The translations under genes and the position numbers were made by a program. Shown here in pieces: positions 35,292 through 46,059 of a stretch of DNA of 64,000 nucleotides. Within the stretch, counting starts at the first letter, position 1, and every line of letters starts with the position of its first letter. This DNA is from Brasenia schreberi. Lineage: Eukaryota; Streptophyta; Magnoliopsida; Nymphaeales; Cabombaceae. The notes below the pieces were generated by a model. It saw only the letters and a program-made list of their open reading frames with translations, searched no databases and was not told the DNA's origin. The stretch covers positions 21,013,001 to 21,077,000 of the forward strand of contig JAYKKT010000089.1 in NCBI GenBank assembly GCA_036023115.1. Reading direction: 5' to 3'.

Positions 35292-35885
35292 ATGTGTGTC
35301 AGATTTGTTAAAGCAGTCTGCCATGAATCCACGATAAGGATCACGTCAACAACTTGCCATTGAGCCTCGCATAAGACTTAGATAAGAGAAATAAGGGATA
35401 AGAAAGCCTTGGGAAGGAACCATACTTGAAAACTTACACGATTTTTATTATCTCAAGAATAACTGAACAAGATGCCCTCCAACACCAATTCAAAGGGGAT
35501 ATTTGGAGGGTTGGAGATGCCTTATTGGACATCCTTGCATAAGGAAACCTTGCCCTGGAGATTTAGAAAGTTTTTAATGCCTAACAATTGTGATTTTCTT
35601 TCTACAAAACTTACTAAACACATCACTGATACTGAAAATAACAAAAAAAATATTTAACCAGCAATATGGGTCTTATTATAGACAAGAAATAAAGAAAAAA
35701 CATGAGTTTGACTTTACATATTGAGACTACTTGGGTTTAAGCCAAGTAATACAATTTATAATGACAATTTCATAATGTGTGAGTGTCTTTAATTGCATCA
35801 AGTTCTTCACCAGAATGGCAATGGATGGCTTCACTTCAATTGGGCTTCAACTTTAATTGGATGAAGGCAAGTTAAATTACGAAAT
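35292..35885 (-). mobile_element. 5' LTR of gypsy element in intron 6
   Basis: Partner of 29952-30520. Left edge tgatgtgtgt at 35292 and a matching run to 'ggcaagttaaattacg'. The intervening 4.8 kb contains gag, RT-RNase H and integrase in the right order for a minus-strand Ty3/gypsy element (protease not recognised). Confidence 0.75.
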
Positions 35886-36062
35886 GTGGGGTTCCATCCT
35901 GGTATGATATGGGTCTTGGATATGATCATGGGTCCTTCAACTCATCTCATTGAATTATTAGAACACAAGCTAACGATTGCTTCTGTGCTAAAGTCATTTG
36001 AACTTGGTTTGGTGCCAAGGTTCAAAGTCAACGAGTTAGAGTTAGATGTCCTCATCAATACA
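35886..36062 (-). repeat. Extra copy of the pol 3' end beyond the 5' LTR
   Basis: Matches 30530-30695 ('ggtcttggatatgatcatg', 'ctaaagtcatttgaac', 'ggttcaaagtcaacgagtta'). It lies outside the element, next to its 5' LTR, so the arrangement is LTR-internal-LTR-internal'. This is expected if two tandem copies shared an LTR and most of one was then lost. Confidence 0.75.
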
Positions 36063-37120
36063 AGAAAGATGTTGTTATGTAATTTTTTTCTCCAAGTACC
36101 ATAGTGACTTGCTAGGTATAGTATCTACATAAATATGATATAATGTTCTAAAAAATTATTAAATTTAAGAAAATGTTTGTATTGTATGGTTTTCGGTTTT
36201 GATATTTTGAAATCTAAACTTTTTGTGCAATAAGATAGATATCTTATGTTTTTGCCCTGAATTAATCAGGGAACTCTAGTGTCAATTTTTGCAATGTGGT
36301 ACCTAAATGGATGTGTTGAAATGGGATTTGAGCTATATCTATTAATAACTTAAATATTATTTAATTCAATTTAAATATATTTAGTAGATACTATTTACTA
36401 TTTATACTATATAATTAGTTTTATATTAATATTTGAATAGTAATTATATAATTATTTATTTATATATTAATATTAATATTATCTAATAAATTATTATGAG
36501 TAATATTTAATTACCATTTTTTAATTTAATAGATATTACGTAATTCATTATTAAAGTTATATCTATTTTTTAACATTATGTATATAGTTATATATATTTA
36601 CTAAAATATCATAATGATTAACAAACATTAAGAATTTAACAAGAATTAATTAACTTAATATATATTAGTTGATGTTTATATTATATAATTAATATTAACT
36701 AATATGCAATAGATATTACTTGATCATTATTAATTACTATATTATTAATAATTGAATACTAAAAATAATTTAATATTAATTAATTTTTGATATAAGTTGA
36801 TATGACACGAAGGTGTCAACCAACGTGCCAATTTAATATCCAACATAAGTTGACATGGTAGGTGACAAAGCTTAGTGCCATGTCAATGCTAATGCGTCCA
36901 AATAAGCACCACATTAGCAAAATATGATGCCATTATGTTGAAGGTCCATTTTTTACTAACAACAGAAACCTCATGTCTTTATTTTATTCCATGAGAAGTT
37001 TAGGTGAAACTTAAAACCATTGGATAACGTTACCAAATGTCCCTAAATGTAATGGTATTATTGCAACACCTTATTCATTTATGTGCATCTTGGTTTGATG
37101 CATCTTTATCTTCACAACAG
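36063..37120. other. AT-rich end of intron 6
   Basis: 36160-36800 is extremely AT-rich with 'ttaatattaatatta'-like runs and no coding content. After 36800 the composition returns to normal and runs to the acceptor 'cttcacaacag' of exon 7. Confidence 0.7.
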
Positions 37121-37205
37121 TGTCATGGAACTAGTCGATGCAGCAGTTCCTTCACATATTTTGGATCCTATAAGGACCACTATTGTCGAAGTTGGAGGAG
37201 TTAGG
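37121..37205 (+). CDS. MTP6-like exon 7
   Basis: 85 nt, acceptor 'cacaacag', donor gtaagt. Encodes 'SVMELVDAAVPSHILDPIRT' and 'TIVEVGGVR', with the first codon completed from exon 6. This begins the C-terminal cytosolic domain of the transporter. Confidence 0.92.
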
Positions 37206-38020
37206 GTAAGTCTTTCTCTCGTCCTATGCATGGTCTGTTAAATTCACCATGTTCATGCAATTTTTCCAGGGTTCTAACTACATTATTATGCAGCAATTTC
37301 CCTATGATATCTGCTCTTTCTTGTAAAGTATGTCTAGAAGAAAAAAAGTCTGAAAAGAAAACCTTAACTGTTTTTTGAAATGTAGAAGGAATCACATACA
37401 TAAATTTTTCTCGTGAAGTAGGTGAATAACGAAATAAACATGAGATACACATCCCATTACAAGTAAGCGCAACATGGATGGAACAAATAGCAGAACACTC
37501 TTGAAGTCATGAAGTGTTCTCTACAAACCATGTCAAGTCCTCTCTCTCTCTCTCTCTGTGGGTGTGTGTGTGTGTCTGTGTGACAGACATGGTTTGCCTA
37601 TTAAGAAAATGGACTTGTTACTAATGCACAGACATGTAAACTCATACACAAGTGGTCCTGAAGTATCATGTTGTATTTGATAGAGTTGGGACTTAACTGG
37701 CTTAGGGTTGGGCTTGCAGTAGCATAGGATCAATCTTGGCCACAGTATTTGGATCTGAGTTCAATGGAGAGGTATAAATGAGATCAAGCAAGATGGTCAG
37801 AGTCTTCTGTACTGTTTTAGACTTGGTATGGTCTGAGGTCTGCCAGCATTGAGAAAGTCAAAGTTTCTTGTTGACTTAAACAGACTCCACAATGGTCTCG
37901 TGTTTTATTTTCTTGAGCATTGGGCTCAGACTGGTGCCTTCTCATGGTGGCTACTGGTGCTGGTCATTTCAGCACATTTGTCATATTGATTTTTTACATC
38001 TCGCTGTTTACCTGATACAG

Positions 38021-38083
38021 GGGTGCCACCGATTGAGGTGAAGAAGGGCTGGCTCGTGTCTTTATCTTGATGTGCACATAGAG
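38021..38083 (+). pseudogene. MTP6-like exon 8 with in-frame TGA
   Basis: 63 nt, acceptor 'cctgatacag', donor gtactg. The frame reads 'GCHRLR', then TGA at 38039-38041, then 'RRAGSCLYLDVHIE'. In this family a Gly codon stands at the TGA position, so one G-to-T change explains it. Everything after the stop still matches the family and ends on a proper donor, so decay is recent or the stop is an assembly or sequencing error. The rest of the C-terminal domain (roughly 50 residues) was not located downstream. Confidence 0.85.
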
Positions 38084-38099
38084 GTACTGTCCTTCATTC

Positions 38100-38660
38100 G
38101 TGGAAAACCAAAGGCTCAATTTCTCTTCAATTCAAGACTTAGGCAAAGACCAAGCCCATGTGACCCCATGTGGCCACCAAAGCAAAGTGAATTGGAGTTC
38201 ATTTGGATCAAGCAAGAACCAACCCCAAATTGTGGAAGGCTCTAAGAAGATGCCAAAACATATTATTTCTTTAGAGAATTTCCATGAAACTCTATAAATA
38301 CCAGTTCTTGACTGGGTTTCAAGAAAGGCATTTTAAAGAGAAAGACCAACACAAGAGAGAGAGGAGAGGGAGAAGGAGAAGGAGAAGGCCAAGCATTTTA
38401 AAGAGAAAGACCAACAAAAGAGAGAGGAAAGAGAGGAGAGGGAGAAAGAGAAGGCCAGCCCATCGTCCAAGGAGGAGTAGCCCAAGCAAGCCACCGGTCA
38501 AGAGAGGCTCACCCAAGCAAACCCGGTCAGGTTTTCCCCTCTTTCCCCTTTTTCAATTCAATTCAATTGTAATATTTTGGAGTTTTCATCTCCAATTCAT
38601 TGTAAAATCAAGAGGAATTGCTGCAAATTCATGCTAAAGGCCATTGGTAAGAAGAACTCT
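38100..38660 (+). mobile_element. LTR-like segment just after MTP6-like exon 8
   Basis: It has the layout of a plant LTR: U3-like text ('tgaccccatgtggcc', similar in style to LTR-A), TATA box 'ctctataaatacc' at 38290-38302, a purine-rich leader with a ~64-bp duplicated unit ('cattttaaagagaaagaccaac' at 38328 and 38392), then 'caattcaattcaattgtaat'. A gag fragment follows on the same strand at 38890. No second LTR copy was found. Confidence 0.55.
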
Positions 38661-38889
38661 CACTTGTTTAATATTTGGTTTCTTCTACCTCAATATAAGT
38701 CGTATCTTATACTTTCTCGTCTCCTTTATGCTTAAATTATCATCATTTAGGACAAGACTCAGCCTTTATATACCAAACTATTATGCTTTCCATGAATATA
38801 TTGAAAGACATGGTTCAGACTTGTATTTGAACTGTCATCAACTTTGTCTTGAAAGGCATTTTTAAGAGTAAGGGAGACTCAAGCTCAGT

Positions 38890-39290
38890 AGTAGCCATAC
38901 AAGCATTGATTGTCAAGTTGGAAGCATGGTTAGCCAGTTTGCAGGGTATTATCAGTTCATCTTATAGTCAATTTTAAGCATAGAGATATTGGAGGCTATA
39001 CTTGAAGTTGTTGCTACTCGATATATAAATTGTTGTTTTCGATCATTTTAAAATCCTTAAGATAAATAGATTTGGAGGTGCTCGAGATAATAAAGTTTTA
39101 AAGAATTTTATTTGGTACCTTGAGAAGTATTTTTTGGCTACTAAGATCTTGGAGGCGAACTAACTAGGTATATTATCTTTCTATCTTGATGGAGATATGA
39201 AGTTGTGGTAGCGAGTAAAAGAATTATCTATAGATAAGGATAGGAGACTATTTGGCATATTTTGGCTAGATTTATGATAGGAGTTAAGTT
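38890..39290 (+). pseudogene. Gypsy gag fragment, plus strand
   Basis: 38905-38975 gives 'ALIVKLEAWLASLQGIISSS', and 39075-39215 gives 'ARDNKVLKNFIWYLEKYFLA' and 'ILSFYLDGDMKLW', the retrotransposon gag core of plant gypsy elements. It ends where the minus-strand pol begins at about 39300, so gag and pol fragments here lie head to head and come from different insertions or from an inversion. Confidence 0.75.
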
Positions 39291-39309
39291 GGTAGTTCAT
39301 TCTAAGCTT

Positions 39310-40630
39310 CATGACTTTGACAACCGGTGGGCCCAACATTTTCCACTTGCCCCAGGTTTCAATTCCCAAGAGCAATGCCTCAATGAACTAGTTAACTCGT
39401 GCTCGTGTGAGAGGTCCCCCTGGTAGCGGTTTGTGATATCATTAGTTGATACTTGAATTCTATCATCCTCTCGAGGTTGGGCTTTTGGCATCTTCTTTGT
39501 AAGGAGTAAGGTCTCAAACATTAAAAGTGTAAGAAACATTAAATTCTCTAAGCAAATCCACTGTATATGCATTATCATTGATTTTATTGAGTATTTTGAG
39601 TGGTCCCAAGTTTGAATGTGGTGGTCTGACGCTTCTTGTCAGCTTGTTTATTGTAGATTTCAGTTTGCTTCTTGATTTATTGTTTAATTTGTTTGTAAAA
39701 AACTTGGATGGCTTCAACACAAGTACTCCCAACTACAACTACTTTGTTTTTCTCCATAATGAGAGTTAAAAATCCAAGGGTGTTATTGGATTAACGCTAT
39801 AAACAATTTTGAATGGAGATTGAGCGGTGGTGCTATGAGTAGCTTGATTGAAAGTGAATTCCACTCAGGGAAGTTGATCCTCCCAATCATGCACATTATT
39901 GGAGACAAAAACTCTTAGAAGAGATGTGAGCGTACGATTAAGGGTTTTGTCGTCGGTTTGTGGATGGCACGTTGTGCTAAACAATAGCTTAGTTCCCAAC
40001 CATTTCCAAAGTGTCTTTGAGAAATAACTCATGAATTTGGCATCTCAATCCGATACAAAGTTGCTTGAAATACCATGAAGCTATACTATTTTCCGAAAGA
40101 ATAAATCTACTATGTGGATGGCATCAAGAAAAACCTCAAGGGCATTTCGATAACTGCCATCAGTCTTGTGGCATGGTACGAAATGTGCCATCATGGAGAA
40201 CCTGTCAACAACCACCAGAACTGAATCTTTTCCTCTTTGAGTTCGAGGAATCATCTCAATCCAATGTAAGGCTGCTTGAAATACCATGAAGTCTTTACTA
40301 TTTCTCGAAAGAATAAATCTGTTGTGGACGGCATCATCGGTCTTGTGGCATGGTATGAAATATGTCATCTTGGAGAACCTGTCAACAACCACCAGAATTA
40401 AATCTTTGCCTCTTCAAGTTCGGGGAAGTCTCAAAATGAAATTGAGGCTAACGTCAACCCAAAGTTGATTAGGAATGGGAAGTGACATGTAGTGACCCTG
40501 GTTGGTTTCCTTACTTTTGGTCAGTTTGCAAGCAACACATCTTTTGAGAATTCTATGAATCTTGGTGCATTCGGGGCCAATAAAAGTGCTCTTGTAATAG
40601 TTCAAAGGTCTTCCTTTCCCTGAAATGTTC
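39310..40630 (-). pseudogene. Gypsy integrase with duplicated core segment
   Basis: 39732-39514 is the C-terminal domain ('LGPLKILNKINDNAYTVDLL', 'FNVSYTFNV'). The core is at 40605-40080: 'CVACKLTKSKETNQGHYMSL' (CxxC of the zinc domain), 'LWVDVSLNFILRLPRT', then '[20 protein letters not shown]' and, again, '[20 protein letters not shown]'. The second occurrence comes from a tandem duplication of about 200 bp (40067-40260 and 40278-40450). Upstream of the duplication the zinc-domain His residues are not clear. Confidence 0.85.
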
Positions 40631-40807
40631 GGTTAAACCCCTGCTATGGGCCTCCCTAATAAAGAGTTCATGATGGGAACCCCTTGGCATGCACAACTAA
40701 CCCTTCCGAAACAAGTATCGATTAATCTGAAAATACCCATCTGTAACCTTTTCACAGCTAACGGCAACAATTGGAGGAAAATCGGGGCCTTGGGCGTATT
40801 GTTCTTT

Positions 40808-41330
40808 GAGTACTTCAAACCCAAGCATTCTAGCTCAAATAACGAAGATCAATGAGTGTCTTCGGGATAGCGCGTCTATAACTATGTTTGTTTTTCCCTT
40901 CTTATATTGAATTTTGGAGGGAAAAGTTTCCAAATACTCGACCCACTTGGCATGATGCTTGCTTAGCCTTCCTTGGCCTTTGAAATGTTTAAGGGACTCA
41001 TGATATGCATGAATCATGAATTCCTTGGGTAACAAATAGTGTTTAGGCGTATTCATCTTTGAGTACTTCAAACCCAAGCATTCGAGCTCAAATAACAGAG
41101 ATCAATGAGTGTCTTTGCGATAGTGCGTCTATAACTATGTTTGCTTTTTCCTTCTTATATTGAATTTTGTGGGGAAAAGTTTCCAAATACTCGACCCACT
41201 TGACATGATGTTTGCTCAGCCTTCCTTGTCCTTTGAGATGTTTAAGGGACTCATGATCTGTATGAATCATGAATTCCTTGGGTAACAGATAGTGTTGTCA
41301 AGGCTGTAGTGCTCTCACTAGTGCAAAAAA
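40808..41330 (-). pseudogene. Gypsy RNase H fragment with 253-bp tandem duplication
   Basis: The same RNase H end is encoded twice: 41270-41088 ('[20 protein letters not shown]') and 41077-40835 ('[20 protein letters not shown]'), each followed by '[15 protein letters not shown]' or a near copy. Starts of the unit are 40808 and 41061 ('gagtacttcaaaccc'), period 253 bp. Similarity between copies is high, so the duplication is younger than the element. Confidence 0.9.
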
Positions 41331-41479
41331 ACTTCTTTTCATAGGTGGAGTAGTTCAAGCTAGTTCCTTTGAGTTTTTCAAAGGAAAATGCTATGCATGA
41401 GCACTGCCCCCTATGCCCACGCCTGAAGCATCATACTCCACTTCAAAGGTTTTGCTAAAAGTCTAGTCTTGATTTCATC

Positions 41480-42980
41480 AAAGCTACGTTGACATGAATA
41501 TTCCATTGGAATTCTCATCCTTGCTTGACACGGTTAATTAGTGGGGCAATTATGTTACTAAAATCCTTTACGAATCACCTATAAAATGAAGCCAAACCGT
41601 GAAAACTTCGTACCTCAAAAACACTGGTTGGAACCGGTCAATCTTGGATTGCTTTGATCTTCTTTGGATTAACTTCAACTCCACGTTTAGAAATAATGAA
41701 TCCTAAGAACTGAACTCGTGGTTGTTTGAAGCTACACTTATTTAGGTTACCAAATAGGCATTGTGCTTCTAGAACCTTTCTTACATAAATCAAATGCTCT
41801 TTCATTCCTTTGCTATAAACAAAAATTTTTCATTGAAATAGACAACAATGAATTCACGTAGAACATGGTTCATGAGACACATGAAGGTGTTAGGTGCGTT
41901 TGTAAGTCTAAACGGCATTACCAGCCATCCCAACAAAACCAATTTTGCTTTAAATGTCGTCTTCCACTCATCCCCATCTTGGATTCGGATTTTATGATAG
42001 CCACTTTTCAAGTCAATTTTGGAGAAGACTTGTGACCCGTTGAGCTCATCCAACATGTCATCCAATCGCAGAATAGGGTAGAGATACTTTATGTGAATTT
42101 TGTTTATAGATCGACTATCTATACACATTCGCATCGACCCATCCTTCTTGGGTACTAGGAGGGATGGGATTGCACACAGAGACTCGTTGATTCTAGAATG
42201 AACTCTTTAGCGATTAGTTTCTTGATTTGGCATTGTAACTCCTTTGCTTCATCAGGATTATAGTGATAAGCTGGTTTGTTTGGAAGTGGTAAACTTGGAA
42301 TGAGGTCGATGTGATGTTTTATGCCCCGCATTGGTGGTATTCCATTTAGAAGGTCTTCCAAAAATACGTATGTAAACTCGGTGAGTAGTTGCTCAAACAA
42401 GGGCGCGAGCGAGCTTGGTGAGTTGGTTGTTACCTCTTTATGAGCTAGTACATAGACAACTTCCTCTCGATTTAAGACCCTTTCTAGGTCTATTTTAGAA
42501 AGATACAAACTCTCCTTGGATGATGATACTTCTGACGATCGAGGTGCAAGAGTTATTTGAGTTGATAATGGGGTTAGTGTGATCTGTCTGCCATTCAACA
42601 AGAAGGTATACATATTCTGATATCTGTCATGCGTGACCTTCGATCAAACTGCCATGAGTGCCCTAATAGTAAAAGAGATTGAGACTTGACATTACACTGA
42701 AATCTCTTCTTGCTCGTTGGGCCACCTTAGCTGTAGGGTCGGGGTGTACACTCATGGGTAGTTGTAGCTTTTCTACAACTTCTATAGACACGTTAGTGCA
42801 ACTTCCCCCATCAATGATAAGCGAGCAAACCTTGTTGTTGATGGTGCATCGAGTCTAGAAGATAGCCTCCCACTGTCAAGTATCGGGGGCGATTTGGGAG
42901 TTCAAAACTTGTCGGATGATAAGCAATTCACCTTCATCATCATACTTCATCAGTCGACTCCTTGGCTTTACTACCATATT
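41480..42980 (-). pseudogene. Gypsy RT and upstream pol, minus strand
   Basis: 42134-41802 encodes RT: '[20 protein letters not shown]', '[20 protein letters not shown]', and at the active site '[10 protein letters not shown]', so both catalytic Asp residues of YFDD are lost. 42613-42155 is the protease-RT linker with 'GIKHHIDLIPSLPLPNKPAY' and '[17 protein letters not shown]', the entry to RT. 42980-42620 is protease-like with 'LIIDGGSCTNV' readable on the minus strand near 42820. A stop or frameshift occurs near 42150. Confidence 0.85.
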
Positions 42981-43620
42981 GTCCCGATGAGGCATAGAAT
43001 GCCCTTCATTGTAGACTTTTTCTTCATTTTCAATTTTTAGAATTTCAAATTTTTATTTTTAAATGTTTTTTATTTTTGAAGATTTTCTAGATGTTTTTGA
43101 TTTTTCCAAATGAATTTTTTTTTGGTTTTTCTATGGACAAAGGGGTGTTTGGATGATTAACAAGGTTGGATAATTTGATCTCAACAGTTGCTACATTTGT
43201 GGCCTCATATCTTTCATCGGATTTTGGGCTCAGTTTGGTTTTTCGGGTATGGTTTTTCTCTTTATGTACCCAAGATGACTTTTCATGGGAATGATGTGCC
43301 TTGGCCTTTTAGCCTAGGGCCTCAATTTAACTTTCAAGTTGCATTGTTCTTTCCCTCAAAGAGGTAAGTTCTTCATCTCAGAAGATTTTTTTGAGGTTTT
43401 GGAAAACCGATTTGGGAAATGTGATGAGGCCTTTCTTGACATGTTTTCAAAGGAATCATCCAATCTTGACATGATTGAGTTGCTGAAAATTGAACTTAAA
43501 ACAAGGGATTTAAAAAAGAGAGAAGTTTAAGAATCACGATTTGAAATTGGAATTGGTTTAAAAAAATAATACCGGATTAGCAAATCCTCAAAGACACAAG
43601 TCCCACCGGACGTGCCAATT
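42981..43620. other. Unassigned stretch between gypsy pol and LTR-B
   Basis: Probably the gag region of the minus-strand element, but too worn to recognise. The 63-residue frame at 43339-43530 ('LKIELKTRDLKKREV') has no family I know. Confidence 0.4.
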
Positions 43621-43623
43621 CTG

Positions 43624-43986
43624 TAAATGTAAAAATTTACTCTGAAGTCTATATAGAGACTTGAAATAACTTTTTACAAAACTATGTCATGCGTGAGCGT
43701 GCCAATTAGTTTACTCAAACTAACAAAGATGATTTTCTGGCTTTAATGACAATTATGGGGAAGTGAGATCTTTTCAACTTAGGCCTTATTTAATCGACGC
43801 TCAAGGGTCAACCTAGACGCTTTGAAGATTTTTTTCAAGTCTAGTGTGTTTTCAAAATCCACTTTAAAACCCAAATGACTTAACCAAATTCGTGAATCTA
43901 GGTCATGAAAGAAAATATTCTAAAATTCTGAAAAACAGAAACTGATTCTATTTTCATAACTTATTCCCAGATTTTTATGGATAACT
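43624..43986 (+). mobile_element. LTR-B copy, plus orientation, truncated
   Basis: It starts 'tgtaaatgtaaaaatttact' and carries 'gagcgtgccaattagtt' and 'cgacgctcaagggtcaacct'. These align with 47853-48070 and, inverted, with 53700-53908 and 1040-1296. It is cut at 43987 by the start of an LTR-A copy. Confidence 0.7.
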
Positions 43987-44388
43987 GTAAACACCGAAAA
44001 TTTAAAATGTTTTTAAAAACTCTTAAATTTCGAAAGTCAATTTAAAGCCTTTATGAACTTTTAAATTCAAAAACCCCAAATCTTTAAAGTTTAAGTCCTT
44101 TTGAGAAATATTTCAAAATAAAGGTTTTAAATTCAATAGCTCATGAATTTCGAAACAAAAGCATACAGACCCAATCCAAGTCTGGATCCAGATCAAGTCC
44201 CAAAAGCAAAGAATATAAGATCGAGCCTATCATAATCAAGATAAGATCAAGTTCAAATTCAAATATGGGATTGAGCTTATCAAGTCAAGATAGAATCAAG
44301 ATCAAATCCAAAATGAGGCCGGGCTTATCAAGATGGAATCAAGTTCAAATTCAGAATGGGGTCGAGCTTATCCAATCAGCTATTACAT
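43987..44388 (+). mobile_element. LTR-A 5' portion, plus orientation
   Basis: Begins 'tgtaaacaccgaaaatttaa' and matches 62391-62790 closely ('gaaatatttcaaaataaagg', 'gacccaatccaagtctggatcc'). It ends near 44388, where sequence in the opposite orientation takes over. Confidence 0.8.
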
Positions 44389-46053
44389 TATTGAATGGAG
44401 TTAGCTCTTCCTTAATTACAACCCCTTTAATTGAATGAAAGAAAGGAGAAAGGAAATCAAAGAAAAGGGAGAAGGATTGATCTTAATCGACGACTCCTTG
44501 GACAGATTTGATGAATACAGCTTGGGGTGGGCAACACCTCCAAGCTTCTTCCTCTCTCTTTCTCTCTTTTTCTCTCCCTCTCTTCCTCTCTCTCTCTCTC
44601 TCTCTCCTCACTTGGCTGTAGCTTTCCCTACCTCTCTTCACTCCCTTCAATGCTCCTTTCATGCTTCAAACCCAACCCCAAGTTCTCTATTTATAGGCTT
44701 CAAGTGAATTTCGAGTTGGGTATGAGTTGGTTCTTGGCCCAACACTTAATCTAACCCACAAAGGGACTGGCTGGTCACATGGCCTCACATGGTGGTCCCC
44801 TAGGTCAAGGTGAGTCCAACCACATGGTTTGGTGCTACCCTTGGTGCAAACCCAGGTTGGCGTGGCTCGGTTTTGTCTAATTTATGGTAGAATCCCGACT
44901 AGGCATGGCTTGGTTTGGTCTAGCCTAAGGTGGTCTTGCCTTAGCGATTTGGGTGCAACCCTTGGTCTCTTTGATGCCGACCTTGACTCGACCTTGGTTA
45001 TGTCTTTGGTCGAGCTCTTGACTTGGCCAAGTCGACTTGAGCTAGGTTGGTCTTCATTTATTTTTTGAACTTGAGACTTGAATCCTTGACTTGGGTGTGG
45101 TCTTCATTTATTCTTTGAACTTGATACTTGAATCCACCTTGGCTTGAGTCAACTTCTTTCGTCTTAGGATCGACTTTAATTTTGAACTCAGGATGACCGT
45201 ACTTCAAGGCTTGATTTGGATGCTTCATTCGATCCTACCTTCAGGAATTCTGTTTTGCTTGATTATCTTTTCAGTTAAGATTTATGGTTTCAAACATTTC
45301 CTTTTTGATTATTTAAAACAATTTCATTTGAGGTATATTTGAAAATATCCAGTTTTAACGAAATCTTTAAATATTCTTTTTAGAAAACAATTGAGTCACA
45401 TTCTCAATGTTTGTTTGCATGGGTGACCTGCTTTTGCTTTGTGAGTTAGCCTTTACCGTTTCAACCACTTTAACCCTTTGTTGGGTGTAAGGTGTCAAAC
45501 CACTTTAACCCTTTCGATGGGTGTAGGGTATCGAACCTCATTAACCGTTGAGTGTAGGTCTCGGACCGCGTTAACTCTTTGGATGAGTGTAGGGTCCTAG
45601 AGTAGGACTATCCTCAATCGGGCGAGTTTTTGAGGCTTGATTTGGATTTGATTATTTTTGAATTTCAAAGGTTTTTATAAATTAAACATTTGGCAAACAT
45701 TTTTGGGTTTGGTTCGCAATGTCTCATTTTCATTTGTTTAATTGAAAACTTGTTTGAAACCATTCTTTCTTTGAAGACAATCATTTGCAATCATTTGAAA
45801 AGGCAGAATTCTGCCAATTAGGACTTGAGAGCAAAGCAGTCATTTTTTGGGGTCTTTGTCAAAATTGGATTTTTTTGAGAAATGTGTCATTTATCCTTAT
45901 TTTGAGGTTGCTATGAAATTTTGGTGTGGAAATGAGTTCGTTTAAGGTGTCTTTATTTGAAAACCCTTAAAATACCTAAAACTGAAAGTTTTTCTTGAAA
46001 ATGCAAAATTTCTAAAAGATAAAATGTTTTGAGAATTTTTTTGGGTATTTACA
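44389..46053 (-). mobile_element. LTR-A copy, minus orientation
   Basis: On the minus strand it starts 'tgtaaatacccaaaaaaatt' at 46053 and includes the TATA box 'cctataaatagagaac' (44697-44682). It ends beside the 'aattacaaccccttt' landmark at about 44415. A CT microsatellite at 44575-44608 lies in the leader. Short tandem repeats ('aaccactttaaccctttg(t/a)tgggtgt' and similar) occur at 45460-45600. With 43987-44388 it forms a head-to-head pair. Confidence 0.75.
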
Positions 46054-46059
46054 ATATCA

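Larger units (their letters stand above)
18336..38083 (+). pseudogene. MTP6-like cation diffusion facilitator gene, eight exons, damaged ends
   Basis: The eight exons below join in frame to encode most of a plant metal tolerance protein of the MTP6 (Fe/Zn-CDF) type, proton-coupled exporters of divalent metals in membranes (mitochondrial for some MTP6 members). Both metal-site motifs are present: 'DAAHSVSD' in exon 1 (TM2) and 'HDQADAISS' in exon 5 (TM5). A His-rich loop in exon 4 lies between TM4 and TM5, as expected. All seven introns have GT and AG ends and all phases match. Lesions: exon 1 has no in-frame ATG, the exon 8 frame has TGA at 38039-38041, and the last C-terminal exon was not found; an LTR begins about 20-100 bases after exon 8. 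Introns 1 and 6 are about 7.2 and 7.7 kb and full of transposons. It may be a recent pseudogene, a truncated gene, or a gene with an unseen 5' exon and an assembly error. Confidence 0.8.

Noticed and set aside
44435..44754. ORFs rich in Leu/Ser over a CT microsatellite
   Set aside because: The frame is driven by the ctctct run within an LTR leader.
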